Assembly: GCA_017447815.1 (NCBI GenBank)
Contig: JAFSMS010000109.1
Location: 1 to 32,444, forward strand
Direction of reading: 5' to 3'
DNA: 32,444 nucleotides
Source: Bacteroidales bacterium
GTDB taxonomy: Bacteria > Bacteroidota > Bacteroidia > Bacteroidales > UBA932
Below are positions 8,620 through 16,155 of the stretch, one piece after another (positions within the stretch are counted from its first letter, which is position 1; every line of letters starts with the position of its first letter). Below the pieces are notes generated by a model. It was given only the letters and a program-made list of their open reading frames with translations. It searched no databases and was not told the DNA's origin. The translations under genes and the position numbers were made by a program.

Positions 8620-9966
8620 CTAGTTTATAGTCTTTCCATTGATGCCGAAGCGGCCCTTCTCCTTGGTGAGACGGAATTCCACGGCCACCGTCAGGGCCAC
8701 CTTCGTCTTCTTGCCGCGATGACGGCCCGGCCGCCACTTGGGAGAGGCGGACACTACGCGGACGGCTTCATCGTCCAGGGACTGATGCACGCCGCGGGCC
8801 ACTTTCACATCCTGCACTTCTCCCTTCTCGTCGATGATGAAATCCACCAGGACGGTGCCCTGGATCCCATTGTCGAGGGCATATTTGGGGTATTTGACGT
8901 ATTGATAGACCCAACGCTCCATAAACGTGCGGGGATCCTGGGAATTCAGGAACATCGGTTTTACGTCCACGTCACTGTAGGCATAGGTTCCTACCGGGGT
9001 TTCCTTCTTGCCTTCCGTGCGTCCCCGGAACAGCGGCCGGGGCCCGTTGGCAAGATGCTGGACGAAACTGAAGATATACTCCAGTTCCCTCTCCATCCCC
9101 TCGAAATTGACGATGGAGTAGGTGTCACGGCCGGTTCCGTGCTCCGGGTATCGGCCTGTCGTAAAGAGGACGGAGGGAATCTCCTTGCTGTAAAACACCA
9201 CATGGTCTCCGGGATAAGGCTCCTGGGGCACCGCCTGGGCCTGGATGGGAAGCAGTTCCCCCTGCAGGCTTTGAATGATGGCTCCCAAGTCCAGATTGGA
9301 GGCTGTGTAAGCCTGGAAACCGTTTTGCTCAAGCCCCAGCACGTCCAGGTTCACCATGGCGTCAATGTTTTCCACATCGGAAGCGAAGGCCCGGTTCAGG
9401 AAATACCACGACCCGGCAAAGGAATCACAAGATGCGCCGAAACCGACAAAGAGGATGCTCCGGCGAAGGAGCGCCCGGGCATAGGAAAGTTTCTGCGCCA
9501 GTTCCAGCAGCATGGCCATGCCGGAGGCGTTTCCATTGGCTCCATAATAGGTACGGTTCACGACTTCCCCGTCCACGGTAAGCTGGTCTGTGCCCAGGTT
9601 GTCCATTCGGGCTCCCACGACGATATAATGGCCGTTCTGACTCTTGTCCCAGCCTTGCAAAAAGCCGACTACATTGCGGGAAGTGAGCGTGTCCGCCCCC
9701 TGGGCAATCTTGAATTCACTGCCCACCGTAAGAACGTCGATGCCATATTCTTTCAACTTTGCGGCAAGATAATCCGCCGCCATTTTCTCGCCTTCGGACC
9801 CGGCCTTCCGGCCTTCCATCTGGGCGCCGGACAGATAGGACACATGCTCCTTGAAGGCCCGGACGGTCTCCGAATCGTCCAGATCCTCGATCGGGGTCCG
9901 GTATTGGGCAGCAAGCCCCGTGGCCACCAGCAGAGCGGCCGCAAGAGACAGAAGCCGTTTCATCAT
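8620..9966 (-). CDS. M28-fold protein with lost metal ligands, fused to a TonB C-terminal domain
   Basis: The protein has 448 residues with a signal peptide (ends LAAQ, about residue 21). Residues about 40-305 align with M28 zinc aminopeptidases, but key positions differ. VVGAHxDH is VVGARMDN (Arg120, Asn123). GADDNASG is GANGNASG (144-149). The EE pair is Ser179-Cys180. The final His ligand position is Gly277, with a His next to it at 276. Asp208 of NLDVLG is kept. Residues about 335-435 form a TonB C-terminal domain ([18 protein letters not shown], then [11 protein letters not shown]). I infer a periplasmic, probably non-peptidase, binding or scaffold role. It overlaps the SPOR gene stop by 4 bases and precedes leuS by 2 bases. 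The start could be the second Met, at 9963. Confidence 0.85.
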   Translation of the reverse strand: MMKRLLSLAAALLVATGLAAQYRTPIEDLDDSETVRAFKEHVSYLSGAQMEGRKAGSEGEKMAADYLAAKLKEYGIDVLTVGSEFKIAQGADTLTSRNVVGFLQGWDKSQNGHYIVVGARMDNLGTDQLTVDGEVVNRTYYGANGNASGMAMLLELAQKLSYARALLRRSILFVGFGASCDSFAGSWYFLNRAFASDVENIDAMVNLDVLGLEQNGFQAYTASNLDLGAIIQSLQGELLPIQAQAVPQEPYPGDHVVFYSKEIPSVLFTTGRYPEHGTGRDTYSIVNFEGMERELEYIFSFVQHLANGPRPLFRGRTEGKKETPVGTYAYSDVDVKPMFLNSQDPRTFMERWVYQYVKYPKYALDNGIQGTVLVDFIIDEKGEVQDVKVARGVHQSLDDEAVRVVSASPKWRPGRHRGKKTKVALTVAVEFRLTKEKGRFGINGKTIN

Positions 9967-10493
9967 TTGTTCACGAGAATCCAGCTGTCCGGAGGGCAGA
10001 CGCCCTTTCCGCGCAACTGGTTAAGGGTTTTGACGGTTTCGTTGAGGTTGTCCGAAGGGCATACGGCTACGGCCATAAGACCGTTCCGGAAACTGATGAT
10101 GGACGCCTTGTAGCCGGCCTCGTTGCAGGCTTTCAGCTTGCGGTCGGCATAATAACGCCCCCGGAAAGCACCTACCACGATGCAATAACGGGTTTCCAGT
10201 TTGGTGGTGAACAAACCGCCCATCTTGGCCGGATTCAGTATGGTTCCGTTGGCCTGCGAGAGGGAATCCAGCAAATGGGCTTCCAAAGCGGCCAGGGAAT
10301 CGGCCATCTGTTTTTCTACCCGGGCCAAGGAATCCAGACGGGCCTGCTGCCGGGCTTCCTCCGCTGCCAACTGTTCCAGGCGGAGTTGCTCCACCTGCGC
10401 CGCGGTAGGACGGCCGGCGAGGGTTCTCACAAAGTCACAGCTGCTGACACATAGCAGGGAGAGTGCCAATACGATGATGAAGGTCCTTTTCAT
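9963..10493 (-). CDS. SPOR-domain lipoprotein
   Basis: This 176-residue protein has a lipoprotein signal ending LCVSSC (Cys19). A charged helical stretch follows at residues 35-80, rich in Ala, Glu, Gln, Leu and Arg and likely a coiled coil. The C-terminal SPOR-like domain (about 103-176) starts YCIVVGAFRGRYYADRKL. SPOR domains bind denuded septal peptidoglycan, so a role in the cell envelope or division is likely. It heads the five-gene operon that ends with the YitT pair. An unusually clear Shine-Dalgarno (AAGGAGG, complement of 10501-10507) precedes the ATG, which is rare in this phylum, and a TATTTTTG box (complement of 10514-10521) supplies the promoter. Confidence 0.85.
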   Translation of the reverse strand: MKRTFIIVLALSLLCVSSCDFVRTLAGRPTAAQVEQLRLEQLAAEEARQQARLDSLARVEKQMADSLAALEAHLLDSLSQANGTILNPAKMGGLFTTKLETRYCIVVGAFRGRYYADRKLKACNEAGYKASIISFRNGLMAVAVCPSDNLNETVKTLNQLRGKGVCPPDSWILVNK

Positions 10494-10513
10494 ACATAAT
10501 CCTCCTTAATCTG

Positions 10514-10562
10514 CAAAAATACGTTTTTTTCAAAGTTCATCAAAATAAAAGTCGTATATTTG
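10514..10562. promoter_or_regulatory. Divergent TAnnTTTG promoters for the SPOR operon and the PhoH gene
   Basis: A minus-strand TATTTTTG box (10521 to 10514) serves the SPOR-leuS-YitT operon. A plus-strand TATATTTG box (10555-10562) ends 7 bases before the PhoH ATG. The 10-base ends CAAAAATACG and CGTATATTTG are inverted copies at 9 of 10 positions, so the symmetry extends past the promoter boxes, though less far than in the palindromes at 716-765 and 20658-20694. Confidence 0.65.
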
Positions 10563-10569
10563 TGCCTGT

Positions 10570-11529
10570 ATGAAGAAAACCATTCAGCTGGAAGCCATCG
10601 ACCCCATTGAGATTTACGGCGTCGGAAACAAGATACTCACCGAATTCTGCACCTATTTTCCCCACCTCAAAGTAGTTGCCCGCGGCAACGAACTCATGCT
10701 GGAGGGGCGCGAAAGCGACATCTCGGAGTTCAACATCCGCTTTGCCGAATTGATTGAACGGCGTCATCACAAGATGAATCTCACCGTGTATGACGTGGAA
10801 GATATCTTCTCGGGCGGCGGCAGCGGAAACGAGCGTTTTGCCCTGACGGGAGACGCCGTCATCGTACATGGAACGGACGGAAAGCCCATCCGGGCCCGCA
10901 ACAAAACCCAGCAGGAACTGGTCAAGGCCTATTTCGACCACGACCTCATCTTCGCCATCGGCCCGGCCGGTACCGGAAAAACCTACATGGCCATCGCCCT
11001 GGCGGTGCGCGCCCTCAAGAACCGGGAAATCAAACGGATCATCCTCACCCGCCCGGCCGTGGAAGCCGGCGAGCGCCTGGGCTTCCTTCCCGGAGACCTC
11101 AAGGAAAAACTAGACCCGTATCTTCAGCCCCTCTATGACGCCCTTTCGGACATGATTCCCTCCCGCAAACTGCAGGACTTCATGGCCGACGGCACCATCC
11201 AGATCGCTCCCCTCGCCTACATGCGCGGCCGCACCCTGGACCGGGCCTGCGTCATCCTGGATGAAGCCCAGAACACCAACCTGGGCCAACTCAAGATGTT
11301 TCTCACCCGCATGGGCCCCAGCGCCAAATTCATCGTCACGGGAGACGCCACCCAGATCGACCTCCCCCGCCGTGAAGACAGCGGCCTGCTCGCCGGCATC
11401 CGCCTCCTGGACGGAATCAAGGGCATTGCCACCATCCGCTTCTCAAGCGAAGACATCGTCCGCCATCCCCTCGTCACCAAAATCGTAAAAGCCTTCGACC
11501 AAAAGGATTCTTCGCTTCACGCAGAATGA
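10570..11529 (+). CDS. PhoH family ATPase
   Basis: The protein has 319 residues. A small N-terminal domain (about 1-75, resembling the KH-like leader of PhoH-like proteins) precedes the P-loop domain. Walker A is GPAGTGKT at about 131-138, and Walker B is ACVILDEAQN at about 226-235. TRPAVEAGERLGFLPGD, typical of PhoH, follows Walker A. These are cytoplasmic RNA-linked ATPases, often found next to ybeY in other bacteria; here ybeY is not adjacent. A TATATTTG box 7 bases before the ATG fixes the start. The gene ends at a strong hairpin shared with the convergent gyrA-TPR operon. Family assignment is firm; the cellular target is not known. Confidence 0.92.
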   Translation: MKKTIQLEAIDPIEIYGVGNKILTEFCTYFPHLKVVARGNELMLEGRESDISEFNIRFAELIERRHHKMNLTVYDVEDIFSGGGSGNERFALTGDAVIVHGTDGKPIRARNKTQQELVKAYFDHDLIFAIGPAGTGKTYMAIALAVRALKNREIKRIILTRPAVEAGERLGFLPGDLKEKLDPYLQPLYDALSDMIPSRKLQDFMADGTIQIAPLAYMRGRTLDRACVILDEAQNTNLGQLKMFLTRMGPSAKFIVTGDATQIDLPRREDSGLLAGIRLLDGIKGIATIRFSSEDIVRHPLVTKIVKAFDQKDSSLHAE

Positions 11530-11533
11530 CAAA

Positions 11534-11564
11534 AAAAGCCCCGTTCAAAACGAACGGAGCTTTT
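11534..11564. terminator. Bidirectional intrinsic terminator
   Basis: AAAAGC, a one-base mismatch, then CCGTTC (41-46 of the 11.5 kb block) pairs across the loop AAAAC with GAACGG and then GCTTTT. The stem is flanked by an A-run on the left and a T-run on the right. It therefore works as an intrinsic terminator for the PhoH gene on the plus strand and for the TPR gene (stop at 11587) on the minus strand. Confidence 0.85.
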
Positions 11565-11586
11565 CGTTGCAGGAAGACAAGAATGC

Positions 11587-12888
11587 CTACTGTGAGACAA
11601 TCTCGTTCCACTTTTCGTAAGCGGCCTGATACTTGGGATCCACGCTGCGGAGTTGGAAGTTCAATCTCTTGAGGAAGTCGGCGGCGGCAGCCTTCACATC
11701 CGGGTTGGAACTTACCTCATAGCACTTCTCGAAAGGTTCGATGGCGCTCTGGTACACCTCCACCAACTTGGCATTGAGTTCGTCGTACTTCTTCCAGTCA
11801 CGGACATCGAGGGCATTCATCTCCTCCACGAGGGCCTCACCCTTCTTCAGGGCGATGTTGGCAATGCCGTAATAGGCCATGTCATACTTGGGATCGATTT
11901 CCAGGCCCTTGTTGTAAGCGGCGGTGGCAGCATCGAAATCCTTGACACCGGCATAGATGTTACCTTCTACATAATAGAGGGAAGGGTTGTCGGGCATGGC
12001 TTTCTTGGCCTCGTCCAGCAGTTCGACGATCTTTTTGGGATCCTCCTTGGTCTGCAGGTACAGGTTGATGAGGTTGGTGAGGATGGAGGCGTTGTCCGGA
12101 TAGGCGGTGAGGCCGGTGGCCAGGTAGTTCTTGGCGGCCAGCGTATCGGCCTTGGCCAGGGAGCACTCGGACAGGGCGGCATAGATGTTACCCTCGGAGG
12201 TATAACCGTTCTGCAGGCACTTGTTGTAATACTCGATGGCACGGTCATAGTTCTTGGAGGCAAGGGCGGTGAAAGCGCAGTTGTAAGCGGCATCATCGTT
12301 CTTTACGCTGCAGGGGGGAACCAACGACCAGTCGGCGGCGCCTTTGAACAGGTCGCTGGCCTTGGCCATGTCACCCAGGGAATAGGCGGTGAAAGCGTCG
12401 TTGTAGTAGGCGTTCACGACCTCCTGGAGTTTGGGATCCACATCCTTTTCCTTGGCACCCAGTTCAAAAGCCTTCGCATAGGCCTTGGCGGCTTCTCCCA
12501 AAAGGTCTCCGGGGACGGAGGGTTTGGTGACGTCCACAATGGCCAGCATGCCGGCCTGATTGAAGTACACATCCACGTGGGAGAGCTGCATCTTCTCATA
12601 AGTCTCACCGCCGAGGGTTACATTGGAGACGGAAGCGGGCTGCTCTTTGTTCATCATTCCGAAGGTGGCCTTGTCCAGACCGGGAGTGATGTTGGCGACA
12701 GGATTGTTGTAAGCGTCCATGTAGGCCTTGGCCAGTTTCATCCAAGTATTGGCCTTGGCGCCCTTCTTGGCATCCTGAGAGGCGGCAAGGGCATTGTTAA
12801 CGGCCTTCTGCATATCGGCATCGGACTTCTGCGCATACGCAAACTGCAGGGAGCAGACGAGCGCGAGGGTGAATAACAGCTTTTTCAT
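11587..12888 (-). CDS. Exported tetratricopeptide-repeat protein
   Basis: This 433-residue protein starts with a signal peptide (MKKLLFTLALVCSLQFAYAQ). It then carries several TPR-like helix pairs: segments such as YNCAFTALASKNYDRAIEYYNK, LYYVEGNIYAGVKDFDAATAAYNKGLEIDP and MAYYGIANIALKKGEALVEE. TPR arrays mediate protein contacts, and the signal places it in the periplasm. The start at 12888 is chosen because the signal peptide begins there; the longer frame to 13062 runs into gyrA. The ATG is 19 bases after the gyrA stop, so it is likely read through from gyrA, and the terminator at 11534-11564 ends the transcript. No specific function can be named. Confidence 0.85.
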   Translation of the reverse strand: MKKLLFTLALVCSLQFAYAQKSDADMQKAVNNALAASQDAKKGAKANTWMKLAKAYMDAYNNPVANITPGLDKATFGMMNKEQPASVSNVTLGGETYEKMQLSHVDVYFNQAGMLAIVDVTKPSVPGDLLGEAAKAYAKAFELGAKEKDVDPKLQEVVNAYYNDAFTAYSLGDMAKASDLFKGAADWSLVPPCSVKNDDAAYNCAFTALASKNYDRAIEYYNKCLQNGYTSEGNIYAALSECSLAKADTLAAKNYLATGLTAYPDNASILTNLINLYLQTKEDPKKIVELLDEAKKAMPDNPSLYYVEGNIYAGVKDFDAATAAYNKGLEIDPKYDMAYYGIANIALKKGEALVEEMNALDVRDWKKYDELNAKLVEVYQSAIEPFEKCYEVSSNPDVKAAAADFLKRLNFQLRSVDPKYQAAYEKWNEIVSQ

Positions 12889-12907
12889 ACTATTAATGGT
12901 TAGATAA

Positions 12908-15466
12908 TTATTCTTCTGTAGGATTGCTTTCGGGAAGTGCGGTTCCTTCGGCTGCCTGGCTTTCTTCCTCATCGTTGTGAGCGACGACGGAGATGGCGGC
13001 GATGGCATCTTTCTCCCGGATGTTGATGAGCTTGACGCCCTGGGTGGCACGTCCGGCAACACGGATGGTGTTGACAGGCATACGGATTGTCATTCCACTG
13101 CGGCAGATGATCATCAGGTCATCTTCATCGGTGACATTCTTGATGGCCACCAGATTGCCGGTCTTTTCGGTGATGTTCAGGGTTCTCACGCCCTTGGCAC
13201 CCCTTGAGGTTTGACGGTAGTCCATAGGGTCGGACCGTTTGCCGTAGCCATTTTCAGATACGGCCAGCACCTGGTGCTTTTCAACGTCTTCCGCCTGCGG
13301 ATCCTGGCAGACGACACCGACCACATAATCCCCTTCTTCAAGATTGATGCCACGGACGCCGGTAGAGGTCCGGCCCATGGCGCGGGCCTCGCCTTCGTCG
13401 AAGCGGACGCAGCGTCCTCCGTGGGCGGCGATCATCACATTGCAGCGGCCGTTGGTGAGGATGGCCTCCAGCAGTTCGTCGTCTTCGCGGATGTTGATGG
13501 CGTTCACACCGTTGGTACGGGGACGGGAATAGGCTTCGAGGGAAGTCTTCTTCACGATGCCCTTCCGGGTGACCATCATGATGAAGTTGTTGTTGATGAA
13601 GTCCTCGTCCTTGAGCGTCTTGACGTTCAAGTAGGCGCGGACGCTGTCGTCGGGGTCGATCATGAGGATATTCTGGATGGCGCGGCCCTTGGACGTGCGG
13701 TTGCCTTCCGGAATCTCATAGACCTTGAGCCAGTAGCACTTGCCCTTCTGGGTGAACAGGAGCATGGTGCTGTGGGTGTTGGCGATATAGATGTGCTCGA
13801 TGAAGTCTTCGTCGCGGGTGGCGCTGCCCTTCATGCCCACGCCGCCGCGGTTCTGGGTGCGGAATTCCGTGAGCGGGGTACGCTTGATGTATCCCAGATG
13901 GGAGATGGTGATGACCTGGTCTTCGTCGGCATAGAAGTCCTCGGGGTTGAACTCGTCTTCCGCGAGGGTGATTTCCGTGCGGCGGGGGTCTCCGTAACGG
14001 GCCTTGAGGTCCATGGTTTCATCCTTGACCACCTTGAACTGTTCCTCGACGGAGCCGAGGATCACCTGGCAGCGCTCGATGAACTTCATGAGTTCGTCGT
14101 ACTCGTTCTGCAGTTTCTCCCGCTCCAAGCCGACCAACTGACGCAGGCGCATTTCGACGATAGCCGCCGCCTGGACGTCCGAGAACTGATAGCGGTCCAC
14201 CAGCATCTGGCGGGCTTCGTCGATGCTCTTGGATTCGTAGCGGATGATGTGGACAATCTCGTCGATGAGGTCCATGGCCTTGAGCAGGCCTTCCAGGATG
14301 TGGGCGCGCTTTTGGGCCTTGTCCAGTTCGAACTTGGTGCGGCGCACCACCACCTCGTGGCGGAAGTCCACGAATTCCTTGATGATTTCCTTGAGGCTGA
14401 GGGTGCGGGGACGGCCCTTGACCAGGGCCACGTTGTTGAACGAGAAACTGCTCTGCAGGGGGCTGTATTTGAACAGCATGTTCAGTACGACGCCGGAGTT
14501 GGTTCCCTGCTTGAGACGGATGACCACGCGGGTTTCACCGCGGGAACTTTCATCGTTGATATAGGAGATGCCCTCCACCTTCTTTTCGTCGGCCAGTTGG
14601 GCGATTTTCTCGATCATCTCCCGCTTGTTCACCATGTACGGGATTTCCGTCACCACGATGGTTTCACGGCCATGCTCGTCCACTTCGATTTCCGTCTTGG
14701 AGCGGATGACCACGCGGCCGCGGCCGGTTTCGTAGGCTTCCTTGATGCCGGACTTGCCCATGACAATGCCGCCGGTCGGGAAATCCGGACCCTTGATGTA
14801 TTGCATGAGCTGGTCGGTGGTAATCTCGGGATTGTCGATATAGGCGCAGATGGCGTCGCAGCACTCTCCCAGGTTGTGGGGAGCCATGTTGGTGGCCATG
14901 CCGACGGCGATACCGGAGGCGCCGTTCAACAGCAGCAGCGGAGCCTTGGTCGGAAGAACCGTGGGTTCCTCGAGGGTGTCGTCGAAATTGAGGGTCATGT
15001 CCACGGTGTCCTTGTCCATGTCGCCGAGGACATCCTCGGCCATTTTCTGGAGTTTGGCCTCCGTGTAACGCATGGCGGCCGGCGAATCGCCGTCCACGGA
15101 ACCGAAGTTGCCCTGGCCCTTGACCAGGGGATAACGCTGGTTCCACTCCTGACCCAGACGGACCATGGCATCATAGACGCTGGAGTCTCCGTGCGGGTGG
15201 AACTTACCCATCACTTCACCCACGATACGGGCGCTCTTCTTGGTTTGACCATTATAGTTGAGGCCCATATTATCCATGCCGAAAAGGACGCGGCGCTGGA
15301 CGGGCTTGAGACCGTCCCGGGCATCCGGGAGAGCACGGGACACGATGACGGACATCGAATAGTCGATGTACGCTGTCCGCATCTCGTGGTCGATCTCCAC
15401 CTGCTCGATGTAGCCGGCGCCGCCCAGACCTTCTTCGGGGATGTTCTTCTCTTCGTTGATATCCAT
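12908..15466 (-). CDS. gyrA: DNA gyrase subunit A
   Basis: This 852-residue subunit breaks and rejoins DNA as gyrase introduces negative supercoils. The catalytic tyrosine is Tyr134 in [10 protein letters not shown]. The winged-helix region carries [21 protein letters not shown]. The quinolone-determining stretch [12 protein letters not shown] keeps the susceptible-type residues Ser95 and Asp99 (E. coli Ser83 and Asp87). The C-terminal beta-pinwheel is present, with a GyrA-box-like [10 protein letters not shown] rather than the usual QRRGGKG. The start at 15466 follows a TATCTTTG promoter box by 27 bases. The tail is acidic and ends in TEE. GyrA is favoured over ParC because of overall length and the GyrA-box-like motif. 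Confidence 0.95.
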   Translation of the reverse strand: MDINEEKNIPEEGLGGAGYIEQVEIDHEMRTAYIDYSMSVIVSRALPDARDGLKPVQRRVLFGMDNMGLNYNGQTKKSARIVGEVMGKFHPHGDSSVYDAMVRLGQEWNQRYPLVKGQGNFGSVDGDSPAAMRYTEAKLQKMAEDVLGDMDKDTVDMTLNFDDTLEEPTVLPTKAPLLLLNGASGIAVGMATNMAPHNLGECCDAICAYIDNPEITTDQLMQYIKGPDFPTGGIVMGKSGIKEAYETGRGRVVIRSKTEIEVDEHGRETIVVTEIPYMVNKREMIEKIAQLADEKKVEGISYINDESSRGETRVVIRLKQGTNSGVVLNMLFKYSPLQSSFSFNNVALVKGRPRTLSLKEIIKEFVDFRHEVVVRRTKFELDKAQKRAHILEGLLKAMDLIDEIVHIIRYESKSIDEARQMLVDRYQFSDVQAAAIVEMRLRQLVGLEREKLQNEYDELMKFIERCQVILGSVEEQFKVVKDETMDLKARYGDPRRTEITLAEDEFNPEDFYADEDQVITISHLGYIKRTPLTEFRTQNRGGVGMKGSATRDEDFIEHIYIANTHSTMLLFTQKGKCYWLKVYEIPEGNRTSKGRAIQNILMIDPDDSVRAYLNVKTLKDEDFINNNFIMMVTRKGIVKKTSLEAYSRPRTNGVNAINIREDDELLEAILTNGRCNVMIAAHGGRCVRFDEGEARAMGRTSTGVRGINLEEGDYVVGVVCQDPQAEDVEKHQVLAVSENGYGKRSDPMDYRQTSRGAKGVRTLNITEKTGNLVAIKNVTDEDDLMIICRSGMTIRMPVNTIRVAGRATQGVKLINIREKDAIAAISVVAHNDEEESQAAEGTALPESNPTEE

Positions 15467-15471
15467 ATTTA

Positions 15472-15503
15472 CTTATCTTTCTTTATAAACATACAAAGAT
15501 AAG
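15472..15503 (-). promoter_or_regulatory. gyrA promoter with a 9-bp inverted repeat
   Basis: A TATCTTTG box (15501 to 15494) lies 27 bases before the gyrA ATG. It is embedded in the inverted repeat CTTATCTTT (15472-15480) / AAAGATAAG (15495-15503), with a 14-base AT-rich spacer. The repeat flanks the expected transcription start, so it could be an operator or a supercoiling-sensitive start region. That role is inference. Confidence 0.6.
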
Positions 15504-15525
15504 CAAATTTTTCGGTTTTTCAACA

Positions 15526-16047
15526 CTATTTCACGGTGAGGATATACTCCGTGCTGATGTCTCCGAACTCCTCCAGGACCATGCGGCGGAGTTGTCCGTT
15601 CTTCTTGTAGTCCAGTTCCATTCCGGAGTAGCCCTTGAGAAGGGCCTTGCGTACCTTGATAACCACATGCTTGCCGCCGTCCTTACCGGCCGATACGGTG
15701 CAGTCGGCATCCATTTCCTTGGCAATGTCCTCGTACTTTCCGGCGATGCTGTACAGGATGGCGTTGCGCTGGGCCAGGACCGTTTTGTTGTTATCGGTGT
15801 TGACATCCAGCGTGATACCCCGCATATCCATGCGCAGGAAGGGGCCGTCGATGATGAAATAGTCTCCGTCGGGTTTGGTATAGAGCATGGCCAACTGGTC
15901 CGGAGCAGTGTAGGAAATGGTTCCTTCGCTCTTGATGACGCGGCCGGAAATCTTCAGGGTCTTGGCCTGGGTAAACGTACCTTCAAGGTCTTGTGCTCCG
16001 GCGGCAATACCGCAAAGGAGCAGGGCAAGGGTTAAAATTTTCTTCAT
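15526..16047 (-). CDS. LolA-like periplasmic protein
   Basis: The protein has 173 residues, with a cleavable signal peptide (ends AAGAQ). The mature part looks like the LolA/LolB open beta-barrel that carries lipoprotein acyl chains: FTQAKTLKISGRVIKSEG, GTISYTAPDQLAMLYT, and later strands ending in YILTVK. LolA-family proteins of this type are common in Bacteroidetes as short, diverged members; whether this one is the main lipoprotein carrier is unclear. It lies 59 bases upstream of gyrA on the same strand and diverges from the clpA-type gene. A near-consensus box TGTTTTTG (complement of 16065-16072) is the best promoter candidate. Confidence 0.72.
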   Translation of the reverse strand: MKKILTLALLLCGIAAGAQDLEGTFTQAKTLKISGRVIKSEGTISYTAPDQLAMLYTKPDGDYFIIDGPFLRMDMRGITLDVNTDNNKTVLAQRNAILYSIAGKYEDIAKEMDADCTVSAGKDGGKHVVIKVRKALLKGYSGMELDYKKNGQLRRMVLEEFGDISTEYILTVK

Positions 16048-16142
16048 AGCAGACGCAGTTGCTACAAAAACAATGCCCGCAGTAAAATGTCATTTTGTCA
16101 GGAAAGAATCCGGGGCGTGATTGTTGATAAGAGGAAATTCAC

Positions 16143-16150
16143 TATTTTTG
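16143..16150 (+). promoter_or_regulatory. Promoter box of the clpA-type gene
   Basis: TATTTTTG matches the TAnnTTTG -7 element and ends 5 bases before the ATG at 16156. It argues against the in-frame ATG at 16087. Further upstream, at 16084-16096, is a small AT-rich palindrome AAAATG-T-CATTTT between the two divergent genes. Confidence 0.65.
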
Positions 16151-16155
16151 TACCT

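Noticed and set aside
6260-8623. 787-codon open frame on the plus strand opposite leuS
   Set aside because: Mirror of the leuS codon pattern with no domain signature; leuS on the other strand carries all catalytic motifs.
12001-12300. Repeated helix-pair pattern considered as a DNA repeat or CRISPR-like array
   Set aside because: The similarity is at protein level (TPR units), with no repeated DNA units or spacers of constant length.
13211-15502. 763-codon open frame on the plus strand opposite gyrA
   Set aside because: It is antisense to an unmistakable gyrA, has low-complexity His/Asp/Val-rich content and matches no family. Long antisense frames are common in GC-rich genes.
16087-16155. 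Earlier in-frame ATG for the clpA-type gene
   Set aside because: It would place the TATTTTTG promoter box inside the coding sequence, and the extra residues do not resemble the Clp N-domain.
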